NCBI GenBank assembly: GCA_021203145.1
Contig: JAJQBS010000087.1
Location: forward strand, 1-45,801
Origin: Lachnospiraceae bacterium
Lineage (GTDB): Bacteria; Bacillota; Clostridia; Lachnospirales; Lachnospiraceae
Direction: 5' to 3'
Length of the DNA stretch: 45,801 nt
The notes under the pieces were generated by a model. It saw only the letters and a program-made list of their open reading frames with translations. It ran no database searches and was not told where the DNA came from. Made by a program: the position numbers and the translations under genes. Shown one piece after another: positions 1-9,244 of this stretch (position 1 is its first letter; every line of letters starts with the position of its first letter).

Positions 1-4
1 TCGA

Positions 5-27
5 ACAAGGGGTTTTCACGCCCTTGT
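5..27 (-). terminator. Inverted repeat after the 1,838-residue surface protein gene
   Basis: A 7-bp stem (ACAAGGG / CCCTTGT) with a 9-nt loop sits 17 bases beyond the stop codon of the minus-strand surface-protein gene. It could be a terminator hairpin, but the window ends before any T tract could be seen. It could equally be the end of an inserted element, because the upstream gene stops mid-domain. Confidence 0.3.
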
Positions 28-43
28 GATAATAAAAAAACTT

Positions 44-3000
44 TTAACTCACCAGGATGGTATATGTCTCGTTATAAAGGAGCCCGTAGATCCGGATCCT
101 CCTGCCGCTGCCGGCACCTGTTAATGTGAAGCCGCCGTCCGCGTCCGTATACCCGGATTCCACATCCCCGTTGTCATCCGTCACTTCATTCCCGTCCGCG
201 TCAAGCACCACATAGTAAGCATCCGCGACCGGGTCCCCGTTGCTGTCCGTAATGGCAAAGGTAAATGTGGAATCGCAGCCGTCCTCATCGTATCCGCTTA
301 AGGTTTTCGTCAGCGTCAGGTAACGGTACTTATAAATATTCGTAATGGAAGCCGTCCACGCAAGGTCTGTTAACGTGCCGGATACCACGGAAGCTGTAGT
401 GAAAAAGTCATCCGTCGCATCCACTTCCTCAATCCTGTACAGGGTTCCGATGCAGCCGGGGAATAAGGCAATCACTTCCCCTGCCTTTATGGGGAACTCA
501 CCCTTCCCGTCGGTCGCGCCGCTGCCCTGGATCTCGGATGTGATGCCGTCCCCGGAGGCCTCACTCACGTAATAATAGGTGCTGTATGCCAGCGGGACAT
601 AATCTTCCTGCGCATCGTCATAAACCGTAATCCGGTAAGTAAACGTATAGTCATCCGTATCAACATCATATCCCAGCAGGCTGACGCTCTTCGTGGCAAA
701 CACGACAGGCTTGTACGTGTTTGTAAATAGCCAGCTGACCGTGCCATCCGCGGAAGTACCGTCCTTCTCCACGTCCGTGTCAAAGAACACATGGCCCATC
801 TCCGTCACCGCCACGTCTTCATAATTTGCCACATACGGGAACACGGCCTTCTGCCCCGCTGTCAGGGTAAATTTCCCGTAAATGTCTGTCGCAAGCACGA
901 CGCCTGAGTTGCTCCATTCCTCGCCCGTGTAATTGTAAAGGGTATACTTCTGGTTTGCCAGGGCATTCCTGTCCGCGTCCGTCAGGGTGAATTCGAATTC
1001 CTGGCCCATAAACGAATCAGGCACGCCATCCGTATCCCCGAATTCCTTCTCCACCTCGATGGTCCCGGTATCCGCAAGCTCCACCCTCACCGCCGTGGCG
1101 GTCACAGTCGCGGAGTCCGTCGATCCATCCTGTTTGGTCATCACGGAGTAAAAGCTCGGGTTGTTGTAAGCATAGATATGCGCCTGCATGGTATCCGGTG
1201 CAGTCATACTGATCTGGAAGGATACCGACCCGCCCGCTTCCAGGGTGAAGCTGCCGCCGTCCGATGTGCTGGAAATATCAACCGCGACTGCCCGCACCTC
1301 GGAGAGGTCTTCCGTCCATTCCGTTGATATTACCCATCCGTTTGCAGCTGTCAGGACTTCAGCCGGGTCCTGTGCCCCTTCCGGGATCACGGCATCCCGG
1401 CTCTGGTTATACCAGATGACAGCCTCGATCCCCTGCGAGGTCAGCCCTTCCGTGATGATTCCCGTGTATGTACCAACCCAGGAGCCGTCAATGTCGTCTT
1501 CGAACACGGTCTCGCCAGATACATCCAACCGGTAAAGGGCGTCCTCCAGCACGTCAAAGATGACGATGCCGCTCATTATGCCGCTGGACGGGTTCGTCAC
1601 CGTGATCTCATAGGTATACCCCCTTGAGAGGCCGACCGCCGTCTTTGTCGTAAACGACGCGAACGGGTCGTCGTCCGCCTTCACCAGCTTGACGATGCTG
1701 TTCTCCGCCGCGGTCGCGACATCGGTAACCGTCAGGTTCCTTGCGTACAGCACGTTCCGGATGTCCGTCACGCCGTCCCCGTTGATATCACCCACTTTAA
1801 ACGGCGAATAATCATCATTGACGGTTGCCGGTACGGTCCCGTCGTCACAGTACACCTCATCATCTGCGCCGTAGAGCGGCACGGTGTCGCCGGTTTCCGG
1901 CATATATGCCGCGATGTTGTACTCTGAGTTCACTGCCCCCATGTCCGCCCAGTCGTAATATGCCTGGAAATGGACCGCGTAGCCCTGCAGCCACATGCCG
2001 GAGGAATACACGCCCGGGTCACCGCCGCTGTACGAGATATGGAACACGACCATCGTGCGCCCGGTGCCGTTCCAGTTCTGGATGACGTCGTCGTCGCCCA
2101 CGGTGACCGTGATGCCCGTCTGGTCCCACGCTCTCGGCTGGGTCAGCCACGTCAGGCCGGATATTGTCGTGATGCGCCCCGCGGTCACGCCGGCAGACGC
2201 ATTGTACTTCATCCCGTAAGGCAGGAGGTCGTAATACACTGCCTCATTGCGGTCCGGCAGGGACACGCCCTGCGATTCAAGCAGGTCCTTTGTGGCGGAG
2301 CTGGATACGATATACCCTTCATATGCCGTCAGGTAATAATCCACCAGGACCCGGCTGTTATCCGCATCATTTTCAGCCGTCCCATACTTATAGGATTCAG
2401 CCTGTTTCTGCAGCCTTGTCAGGATGGAGAACGCGCTGTCGCGCATCAGGATCATGCCGTAGAGTTCCATCGTCAGGCCCTCCAGGCCTGCCTCGGAGTA
2501 ATTGCCGTTCTCAACCGCCTGATCCTGGAAGAACCCCTGGCTGCCGGAGGACGTGAACTGCTCCCCGGCCACGCCGCAGATGTTCTCGATGTTCAGTTCG
2601 GTAAGCTCCCCGTATTTCGCCTGCATGGCGGTGACCGCCGGCGAGTCGTATTTCAGCGCAACGTCTATATAGAAATAACAGAACGTTACGTAGCCCGTCG
2701 CGTTATGGACTGCCCTGACCCTGTACGGCTCCTTCGCGATATCATCATCAGAGAACGTATAGGTAAGCGATCCGCTGCCATCCCATTCTATGTAATCCAC
2801 CTGCTCCCATTCATCGCTGCCATAGAACATGGCATAGATGTAATAACCCTGGTCCACGTCATCAACCGTTTCAGCGTCAACCGTCGTGTCTTCATAGACA
2901 TCATAGTCGTAATCGGTAATGACGAACTTGACGGACGAAAAGTAATAGTCATCGCTGGTTAAAATAACAGCCTCGTCACTGTCCGAATTCGGGTAGGCAT

Positions 3001-5560
3001 ATACGACGTCGTCGTATGTCGTCACCTGGTAGTACGTCCCTGGAATATATTCCCCCAGGCTTGTCGCTGTACCCACGCCTGTCTGGTTTTCCCCAAGCGT
3101 GTTATGGGTATAGCCATACCCGTAGCACCTGGAGTATCCGTGGTAAGAAAAACCTTCCGTATCAGATCCAGGGGCCTGGTTGTTCTCATAAATATCCAGC
3201 CACGCGCTGTACGTCTTTGTCCGGCTTGTCCCGGACGAGCCCGACCATTTGTCGATGCCGATCACGTTTCCTGAATAGACCCAGTCATAATCCACGTACG
3301 TATATTCCGCGGATGCGGACAGGCTCTGTTCCGGGTCGATGCCGTCCGCGGGTGTGATGGTCTGCGTGACGGTGTTCTCCAGCTCGTCGCCTTCCCCGAT
3401 TTCGTCTGCCGGGTATGCGGTCACGATATAGAATTTCAGCTTGATTGTACGCTCATCTGAGGACGTGACCGTGCCGTTACTCCACCCGTATCTGGATGCC
3501 AGGTAATCGGACGAGGTCTCACGCAGCCACCTGTAGCCGACGACGCGCGTGTCAAGGCTTATGCCTGCAAGGCTCGTGGCATCCTCCGTCGTGATGGACC
3601 ACGGCTGTGTCGCATCTCCCTTCACCGTGACCTTCCAGACCACGTATTTGTAATTACTGAAGCTGTCACCGGAATACTCATCCGGAAGGCTGCCGTCGAC
3701 GTAGCTTAACACCTGACCCTCTGTATAGAGTGCCGGCGTATAGGATTTTCCTGTCGCGTAATATGCCGACTTCGTCACGGAGGTCAGCACCACGCCCGTG
3801 TCCACAAGGCCGGCCATGGCCGCGCCCTCCGCCGTCTCTTCCACCCCGTCCACCGTGACGGACGCGGCCGGCGTCAGGCTCCAGGCTGTGCCGTCTACGA
3901 CATCCATGATGTCAATATTTTTATAGAGCACCTGGAAGGACGCGTTAGAGCCGGATTTGATGGTGCGGTAATTCCAGAATACCAGCTCCCCCGCAGTGTC
4001 ATCCAGGTACCAGTTAAACGGGGAATTGCTGCTTTCCGTATAATCGTCCGGCGTCCCCTCTGGCACACCGATGTCGTCCGGGAGCTTGTCCTCCCCGTAG
4101 CGGTCCGTATAAAGTGCCGCAGGGATCCGGATTTCCACCGCTTCCGCTTCCAATTCTTCGGATGTATGGAATTCAATCTGGTATTTTAACGTAAAATCAT
4201 CTGTTTCCTCCACATAGTAGGAATCTGATTCATTGACATAATAGTTGTCCATCCACCAGAGGGCGGTACTGCCGCTGTCCGCCAACAGGATGCCGCCATC
4301 CGTGTCAGAATACGCGCTGACGGCATATGAATCCGGGTCATCAATGGAGGTTTCCTCTGTTTCCGCTTCCACAGTTTCCGTTTCAGCATCCGCGCCTTCC
4401 GTTTCTCCTTCCGCTGCCAGGGCTGCCACCATTGCTGCTTCTGCTTCGGAAGCTTCCGCATTTGTCTCCGGTTCCTCTTCTTCCGCTTCCCACTTAAGGG
4501 CAAGCCCGATTAAGGTGGTTTCAATAACATCACCTGCCTCGTCCGTACCGGTTACGGCGCACGTCTCTATGAAAAGGCTGGTTTCGTCCGCACCCGAAAC
4601 GGAGAGCGTCAGGTATTCATCTATGGCCGCCCCGTCTGGCAGGGTGAAGGAAAGATACGCGCTTACAAGCTCATCATTCTCCATTTCCTCCACATACTGC
4701 ACCTGGATTTGTGCTGCTGACCCGTCTGCCAGCGTAATACCGGCATCCATGACAAAGGAATCCTCAGCCAGGCCGTCAATCTCTACCGCATACAACGGGT
4801 CGGTCAGGTAAAGCCCCCACTCAATGGAGTCTTCCGGGAAAGTATCGTCCGGATCAAAATTCCAGAAATAGAGCCGTGTTTCGAGGTCTGTCCCCGTCCC
4901 GGTGATATGGACTTGCTTTTCCCCGTCATCCAGGACCATACCAGGCTCTGTCTCTTCCGCAATGATAAGATCCGGTAATTCTGTCTCTGCTTCTGATTCC
5001 GTATCAGCCAGAAAGGCAGCTTGCGTCTCTGACTGTTCCGTGGCACCTGTTCCTGACTGGGTTTTCGCAGCTGATTCGGAAACAGTATCAGCAGAAGCTT
5101 CGGGATCTGTCTCAGCTTCCGTCCCCGCATCCGTCTGAGCGGCAGTTGTCTCCATTCCGGCTTCTGTCAAAGTGGCGGTTGTTTCGGATTCCGCTTGTGC
5201 TTCGCTAGGGGCAGCAGTTGTCTCGGCTTCCGCCCCAGCTTCCGTCTGAGCGGCAGTTGTCTCCATTCCGGCTTCTGTCAAAGTGGCGGTTGTTTCAGAT
5301 TCCGTCTGTGATTCGGCCTGGACAGCGGGGTCCTCCGCTGCGATCTGCGTTTCCTGCTCCGGTTCCGTTGCCGGTGTTTCTGTCTGCGTGGAGGTGCCTG
5401 CCTCCGCTTCCGACGCCTCCGCTGTAGCTTCCGTCACGGCCTCTGTTACCACTTCTGTCACTGCTTCAGCCGTTGCTTCTGGTGCCGAGTACGGAACTGA
5501 CGCGATGGCACACGCAGAGGCAAGGGATAACGCCAACAGTTTTTTATGCCTGTTTTTCAT
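44..5560 (-). CDS. Large secreted surface protein with DUF7601/CnaB-like C-terminal domains, probably truncated
   Basis: The 1,838-residue product begins with a signal peptide (MKNRHKKLLALSLASACAIA). A low-complexity Ala/Glu/Thr stalk follows (about 30-185, and again near 360-410). Then comes a long Tyr/Asp/Ser/Thr-rich beta-type region with no family I recognise. Around residues 1256-1266 there is a Ca-binding-loop-like motif, GDINGDGVTD. The C-terminus has three related domains, the DUF7601/CnaB-like type of Clostridia surface proteins (about 1480-1838). The third stops at YNETYTILVS, where the second has its conserved TLYRIEEV strand. The end of that domain, the sorting signal and the membrane anchor are therefore absent. 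The start overlaps the upstream stop (ATGA) and has an AGGAGG ribosome site, so it is translationally coupled as the last gene of the pilus-like operon. Either the protein is naturally secreted or the gene is broken near position 44; I favour broken. Confidence 0.8.
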   Translation of the reverse strand: MKNRHKKLLALSLASACAIASVPYSAPEATAEAVTEVVTEAVTEATAEASEAEAGTSTQTETPATEPEQETQIAAEDPAVQAESQTESETTATLTEAGMETTAAQTEAGAEAETTAAPSEAQAESETTATLTEAGMETTAAQTDAGTEAETDPEASADTVSESAAKTQSGTGATEQSETQAAFLADTESEAETELPDLIIAEETEPGMVLDDGEKQVHITGTGTDLETRLYFWNFDPDDTFPEDSIEWGLYLTDPLYAVEIDGLAEDSFVMDAGITLADGSAAQIQVQYVEEMENDELVSAYLSFTLPDGAAIDEYLTLSVSGADETSLFIETCAVTGTDEAGDVIETTLIGLALKWEAEEEEPETNAEASEAEAAMVAALAAEGETEGADAETETVEAETEETSIDDPDSYAVSAYSDTDGGILLADSGSTALWWMDNYYVNESDSYYVEETDDFTLKYQIEFHTSEELEAEAVEIRIPAALYTDRYGEDKLPDDIGVPEGTPDDYTESSNSPFNWYLDDTAGELVFWNYRTIKSGSNASFQVLYKNIDIMDVVDGTAWSLTPAASVTVDGVEETAEGAAMAGLVDTGVVLTSVTKSAYYATGKSYTPALYTEGQVLSYVDGSLPDEYSGDSFSNYKYVVWKVTVKGDATQPWSITTEDATSLAGISLDTRVVGYRWLRETSSDYLASRYGWSNGTVTSSDERTIKLKFYIVTAYPADEIGEGDELENTVTQTITPADGIDPEQSLSASAEYTYVDYDWVYSGNVIGIDKWSGSSGTSRTKTYSAWLDIYENNQAPGSDTEGFSYHGYSRCYGYGYTHNTLGENQTGVGTATSLGEYIPGTYYQVTTYDDVVYAYPNSDSDEAVILTSDDYYFSSVKFVITDYDYDVYEDTTVDAETVDDVDQGYYIYAMFYGSDEWEQVDYIEWDGSGSLTYTFSDDDIAKEPYRVRAVHNATGYVTFCYFYIDVALKYDSPAVTAMQAKYGELTELNIENICGVAGEQFTSSGSQGFFQDQAVENGNYSEAGLEGLTMELYGMILMRDSAFSILTRLQKQAESYKYGTAENDADNSRVLVDYYLTAYEGYIVSSSATKDLLESQGVSLPDRNEAVYYDLLPYGMKYNASAGVTAGRITTISGLTWLTQPRAWDQTGITVTVGDDDVIQNWNGTGRTMVVFHISYSGGDPGVYSSGMWLQGYAVHFQAYYDWADMGAVNSEYNIAAYMPETGDTVPLYGADDEVYCDDGTVPATVNDDYSPFKVGDINGDGVTDIRNVLYARNLTVTDVATAAENSIVKLVKADDDPFASFTTKTAVGLSRGYTYEITVTNPSSGIMSGIVIFDVLEDALYRLDVSGETVFEDDIDGSWVGTYTGIITEGLTSQGIEAVIWYNQSRDAVIPEGAQDPAEVLTAANGWVISTEWTEDLSEVRAVAVDISSTSDGGSFTLEAGGSVSFQISMTAPDTMQAHIYAYNNPSFYSVMTKQDGSTDSATVTATAVRVELADTGTIEVEKEFGDTDGVPDSFMGQEFEFTLTDADRNALANQKYTLYNYTGEEWSNSGVVLATDIYGKFTLTAGQKAVFPYVANYEDVAVTEMGHVFFDTDVEKDGTSADGTVSWLFTNTYKPVVFATKSVSLLGYDVDTDDYTFTYRITVYDDAQEDYVPLAYSTYYYVSEASGDGITSEIQGSGATDGKGEFPIKAGEVIALFPGCIGTLYRIEEVDATDDFFTTASVVSGTLTDLAWTASITNIYKYRYLTLTKTLSGYDEDGCDSTFTFAITDSNGDPVADAYYVVLDADGNEVTDDNGDVESGYTDADGGFTLTGAGSGRRIRIYGLLYNETYTILVS
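5130..5296 (-). repeat. 56-bp perfect direct repeat in the Ala/Glu/Thr stalk
   Basis: Two identical 56-bp copies lie at 5130-5185 and 5241-5296, 111 bp (37 codons) apart. They encode the repeated TEAGMETTAAQT stretch of the N-terminal stalk. The spacing keeps the frame, so recombination between copies would lengthen or shorten the stalk without breaking the gene. Confidence 0.85.
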
Positions 5561-7227
5561 GCTTTTTTCCTCCTTTCCTGCAGGACGACAAACGCAGCAA
5601 GGAACAGTGTCAGCCCAGACACAATATACTGCCAGGGGAAGCCTATGCTGCCTGACACAGGCATGGAAAAGGCTGCGCTGTTTGTAATCTCATAAGTCAG
5701 GTTATAAAAATAATAGGTACTGTTACGGACCACCGCACTGGATGTATCAATGTCATCCTGTTCCGCTACCTCTTCTTCCGTCATAGCAAGCGGGATAGTC
5801 ACGTCGAAGGATTCCGTAAGGAGCATCTGCCCGGATACGGTCTTTGTCTCAGTGACCGTATAGGTGCCGGGGATCAGCCCATCAAACAGCACTTCCCCCT
5901 CATCACCCGTCGACTGTTCCAGCGTTGCTCCATCTGGGCAGGTCATTTCAAACGTGACTTCTGCAAGCAGGTTTCCTGATGCGTCTTTTTTGATGAGTCG
6001 GATACTCCCTGCATCCGGTGCGTTAGTGACAATGCCTGTGCCGTTGACCAGGACAGTTTTCTCATCCTCTACCGTAACCTGGTACACCGTATCCTCATCA
6101 AGGGTATACCCGTCAGGCGCTTCCATCTCCTTAATATAATAATCTCCGGCAGGAAGTTTTTCTGATGTCACCGCCCCGTCTGAACCCGTCGTGAGCGTAG
6201 AGATAAGCGTTTCACAGCCTTCATCGGAATATACCCCGAATACCGCATCGGGCAGTGTGACGGTTTCATTCGTCCCGTCCACCTTTGTAAGCGAAATATA
6301 CCCGCCCTGTCTCTGGTTGGTAAAGGAAAGATAGGTAACCGGGTAGGACGTGCCGCCTTCTGCGGTAGCCCCCGTCAGGCAGTTCCATCCATCCTTTGCA
6401 GCCTCTGTCACGGAATAATCTTCATAAAGCGGGATGTCATCAAATACAGCACGCTCACCGCCGCTGATGGAAAACGATCCGTCAGAGTCTGTGGTGCCGC
6501 TGCCCGATACATTTCCATCTGAATCATATATAGTATAGGTCTTGCCGGCATAAGCCACATTGCCGATCAGGATAGTAAAAGTAAATGTTTCCCCCGTATC
6601 GGCCGTGTTCCCGTTGATATCTACAGCAGCTTTTCTGACAGAGAGCAGGGTCGTCGGTTCTTCTCCGCCTGTGTCCGTAGTCGGGACTTCCGGGACGTAC
6701 AGGTTTTCAAAATATACAGTCGTCCCTTCCTTGTCCACCCTCCCAGTGGCAGACAGTCCTTCAGCCGGCGTTACCTGCTGCCAGTTGTCCCCTGCCCAAA
6801 TCTCTGTCACCTCATATTCCACGTCCGCGCCTGCATATTCAAATTTTGCCGTCTGTCCGGCTTTAAGAGTAAACCTCCCTGCCGATGTTGTTTTCCAGGA
6901 TATCTCATTTCCATCCTTGTCATAGTTCAATATCTGGCTGCCGTCCGCGCTATACACGTAGTACATCTCATTCTTCGCGTACGTCAGCTTCCCGTCCTGA
7001 TCCAGATCCCATTTTAAGACGAACGTAAACTCAACATCCGGGATCTCATATCCGCTTACCGCGCTTGTGACGGTTTTGGTGATAAAAAGGTCAGGCTGGC
7101 TGGTCTGCACATTTGTAAACGTGATATGTGAATTATCCGCAGTTGCGCTGGCTCCCGTAAATAAAAGAGCCAGCATAAGGACAGACAGGAACAGGAAGCG
7201 CACATGCACCATATTCATTTTCATCAT
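5557..7227 (-). CDS. Minor pilin-like surface protein with CnaB/SpaA domains and an atypical MPVSG sorting signal
   Basis: The product has 556 residues from the ATG at 7227. I chose that start because AGAAAGGA lies just upstream and a signal peptide follows directly (MMKMNMVHVRFLFLSVLMLA). The 41 extra residues of the longer open frame read through a palindromic repeat. After the signal peptide come two DUF7601/CnaB-like domains. A classic SpaA/CnaB domain then shows the E-box YYIKEMEAPDGY, followed by another with IRLIKKD (candidate isopeptide lysine) and YTVTE (glutamate). The C-terminus reads MPVSG, a hydrophobic segment and ERRKKA. This is the layout of a sortase signal, but without LPXTG. 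The family forms intramolecular Lys-Asn/Asp bonds and acts as pilus subunits. It lies between the backbone pilin and the 1,838-residue gene and overlaps the latter by ATGA. Its role as a basal or minor subunit is inferred. Confidence 0.82.
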   Translation of the reverse strand: MMKMNMVHVRFLFLSVLMLALLFTGASATADNSHITFTNVQTSQPDLFITKTVTSAVSGYEIPDVEFTFVLKWDLDQDGKLTYAKNEMYYVYSADGSQILNYDKDGNEISWKTTSAGRFTLKAGQTAKFEYAGADVEYEVTEIWAGDNWQQVTPAEGLSATGRVDKEGTTVYFENLYVPEVPTTDTGGEEPTTLLSVRKAAVDINGNTADTGETFTFTILIGNVAYAGKTYTIYDSDGNVSGSGTTDSDGSFSISGGERAVFDDIPLYEDYSVTEAAKDGWNCLTGATAEGGTSYPVTYLSFTNQRQGGYISLTKVDGTNETVTLPDAVFGVYSDEGCETLISTLTTGSDGAVTSEKLPAGDYYIKEMEAPDGYTLDEDTVYQVTVEDEKTVLVNGTGIVTNAPDAGSIRLIKKDASGNLLAEVTFEMTCPDGATLEQSTGDEGEVLFDGLIPGTYTVTETKTVSGQMLLTESFDVTIPLAMTEEEVAEQDDIDTSSAVVRNSTYYFYNLTYEITNSAAFSMPVSGSIGFPWQYIVSGLTLFLAAFVVLQERRKKA

Positions 7228-7291
7228 AAAAAATCCTTTCTGCCATACAGTCGGCAGCCGGCAGCGCCATACCGGCCGCCATTTTTTTACA

Positions 7292-7338
7292 CAGAGCCGG
7301 GTATGGAGATTTTGCGGCGAAAGCCGCACCCGGCTCTG
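7292..7338 (-). repeat. Nested-hairpin repeat, copy inside the pilus operon
   Basis: The outer stem is CAGAGCCGGG / CCCGGCTCTG (10 bp). Read on the minus strand, an inner GCGGC-TTTC-GCCGC hairpin follows the first arm, then an unpaired AAAATCTCCATA, then the second arm. It matches the copy at 22257-22298 almost base for base. It lies in the 141-nt gap between the backbone pilin stop and the minor pilin start, so it would fold in the polycistronic mRNA. It might stabilise the upstream transcript or reduce read-through, which would favour the backbone subunit. Confidence 0.7.
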
Positions 7339-7368
7339 TTCTTCACCCATATTGGGACGGGGCTAAAA

Positions 7369-9132
7369 TCAGGCTTTCCTCCTGCTCTTTGAGATCACAG
7401 CCACGCCGAAGATCACCGCAAGTGCGCCGGCCAAAGTGAACAGAATCGTGCCAAGCCCGCCGGTCTGTGGGAGTGTGAAGGTGACACTGTTCAGAATGCT
7501 CATGTCCACACGGGCGTTCACGGACGCTCCATCACTGCTCATGCTTGTCACTGACCCGTCAACTGCCGCGGATGCGTCATTGACATGTGTGACAGTAACT
7601 TCCTCATACTCGTTTGCCAGGCCGGTTATGGTCGCAGCGGACGGGATGTAGGAATCAACCGTCTGCGTAAAGGAGATGGTGATGGAATTCTTCAGAAGCG
7701 AGAACCCGTCGGAGGTCTGTACCTCGGTCATGGTATAGGTATCCGCCTCAAGGCCGTTAATGATAAGGGAGCCGTCCGCGTCCGGTGAGAATTTTGTCGC
7801 GCCAGACTCATCCGCTGCCTGGCCGGTTACATAATACACGCCGTTGCTGCCGGCGGCCACGACCCAGTAAATGTCGGTCGAATTCTGGATCACGAACTGC
7901 ACGTCCGTCGCATCGCCGCTGTCAGAACCAAAAGTCTTGGTCAGGTTGATTCCGTATGTATAAACATTCGCGACATCCTCGATCGTGTTGGTGTAAACCG
8001 TGTTGGAACGACTGTAGGTCAGATCAACGGTATTTGGATTGCCGGTGTCGCCAAGGACGACCGTTGAGTCAGAGCTTACGGTCGCAGAATACGCCACAAC
8101 CAGGTACAGGTTGCTGTAAGCCGGATTGATCTGGCCAATGCCGCTTGCCGTCATGGCAACAGTCATTGTGGATGTGCCGTAGCTGACAGTGAAATATGTC
8201 CCGGCGCTGTCCCAGGCTGCTGCAGGCGTTCCGGTGCCATTCTTCGCGTCGGTTTCCGACGAATAGAACAGGATCTTCGTATCCTTATTGTAAACAATGC
8301 CGGAGGAAATGGTATCGACAATTGTATACTGCGACAGGTAAGTCGCTTCAGACGTAATACTCGGAAGCTTTGTCACGATCCTGTAATCCAGGACATCCCC
8401 CTCAGAAGCAGTCGCTATGTCAGCAAAGCTCCCGTCCTCGCTTACCAGCTTGTCGATGGTCGGGTTGTTTGTCTGGTTTTTCGGGTAGCAATACACATCA
8501 TACACCCAGTAGTCGCCCGTCGCGTCCGTCATGGGCAGCGACACAAAGAAGGGGTCTGTCGTATAGTACACTTCTTCAGGGACTGCTGTCTCGACAACAA
8601 GATACAGACCCTGGGACATGTTGGAGGACTTCGTCCTGCCATACGCATCCGTTTCGCTCATTTTCGTCCCGCCGTTGTCTGTGACATAGGCTTCAAGAGC
8701 GTTCTTTGCTGCCGTATGATCGGAAGAAAGCGCTGCCGCCAGTGCGGTATTGATCTCGTCCGACGTATGTTTGTCTGTCGAAAGACCTAAAATGGATTCC
8801 AACGCATCTGGCAGGTCATAAAGCACCTGGATGTTTCCATCGCTTGTATCAGTTTCAATGGCTGCCACATACAGACAGGTAAACTCCACGCCCTTAAGCG
8901 CATAGCTGCTTAACGCGGCTTCGGCCGCCGTATCCTGCTCACCGTCAGCCGTATAAGCGCTGACATTCACCCCGGCCTGCTGTGCAGCCGTAAGGTCGTA
9001 CTTATAAATCGTCAGGGATGCCGCCCTGCCCGTATCAATGATATCCTCTGTATCAGCCTTTGCCGGGACAGTGCACAGAAGAGCCAGTGCGAACGCCATA
9101 GCTGCCGCAAATAATTTTTTAAACGTATTCAT
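7369..9132 (-). CDS. Sortase-assembled backbone pilin (SpaA/isopeptide-forming type) with LPQTG anchor
   Basis: The 587-residue product is a typical Gram-positive major pilin. Residues 1-26 are a signal peptide ending PAKA. The mature N-terminus has ASLTIYKYD, the first strand of the N-terminal pilin domain with its isopeptide lysine. YLVVET (about 177-182) resembles an E-box. A pilin motif is visible as DYWVYDVYCYPKN (about 207-219), with Lys218 as the expected residue for sortase-mediated cross-linking. A central CnaB domain starts at TIDKLVSED and another at YGINLTKTF. The C-terminus is LPQTGG, a hydrophobic helix and SKSRRKA. By family knowledge, a class C sortase joins Lys218 of one subunit to the LPQT threonine of the next. 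It is gene two of four in the operon. The start is fixed by an in-frame stop just upstream. The ribosome site is poor, so expression may depend on upstream translation. Confidence 0.92.
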   Translation of the reverse strand: MNTFKKLFAAAMAFALALLCTVPAKADTEDIIDTGRAASLTIYKYDLTAAQQAGVNVSAYTADGEQDTAAEAALSSYALKGVEFTCLYVAAIETDTSDGNIQVLYDLPDALESILGLSTDKHTSDEINTALAAALSSDHTAAKNALEAYVTDNGGTKMSETDAYGRTKSSNMSQGLYLVVETAVPEEVYYTTDPFFVSLPMTDATGDYWVYDVYCYPKNQTNNPTIDKLVSEDGSFADIATASEGDVLDYRIVTKLPSITSEATYLSQYTIVDTISSGIVYNKDTKILFYSSETDAKNGTGTPAAAWDSAGTYFTVSYGTSTMTVAMTASGIGQINPAYSNLYLVVAYSATVSSDSTVVLGDTGNPNTVDLTYSRSNTVYTNTIEDVANVYTYGINLTKTFGSDSGDATDVQFVIQNSTDIYWVVAAGSNGVYYVTGQAADESGATKFSPDADGSLIINGLEADTYTMTEVQTSDGFSLLKNSITISFTQTVDSYIPSAATITGLANEYEEVTVTHVNDASAAVDGSVTSMSSDGASVNARVDMSILNSVTFTLPQTGGLGTILFTLAGALAVIFGVAVISKSRRKA

Positions 9133-9179
9133 CTTTCATGCACGGGATACCCCACCCGACGCAAAAGATTCTCATCGGT

Positions 9180-9216
9180 CAGGGAGGAAAGTACTTCCTG
9201 TAAGAGACCTTCCCTG
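9180..9216. other. Stem-loop between the giant adhesin and the backbone pilin genes
   Basis: In the 112-bp gap, CAGGGA pairs with TCCCTG (6 bp) around an inner GGAA/TTCC hairpin and an unpaired strand of about 12 nt. No T tract follows, so it is not a standard terminator. The outer-stem plus inner-hairpin layout resembles the nested-hairpin repeat at 7292-7338, but the sequence differs. It may affect mRNA processing or access to the weak pilin ribosome site. Confidence 0.35.
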
Positions 9217-9244
9217 TCTCCCGCATCTCCTTTCTCTATTTTTT

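Noticed and set aside
1970..2962. 330-codon plus-strand open frame opposite the 1,838-residue gene
   Set aside because: It is antisense to a clear signal-peptide surface protein. The translation is Arg/His-rich without motifs, and long antisense frames are common here because of codon bias.
7228..7350. 41-residue N-terminal extension of the minor pilin
   Set aside because: It reads through the nested hairpin repeat and would bury the signal peptide. A good ribosome site lies directly before the ATG at 7227.
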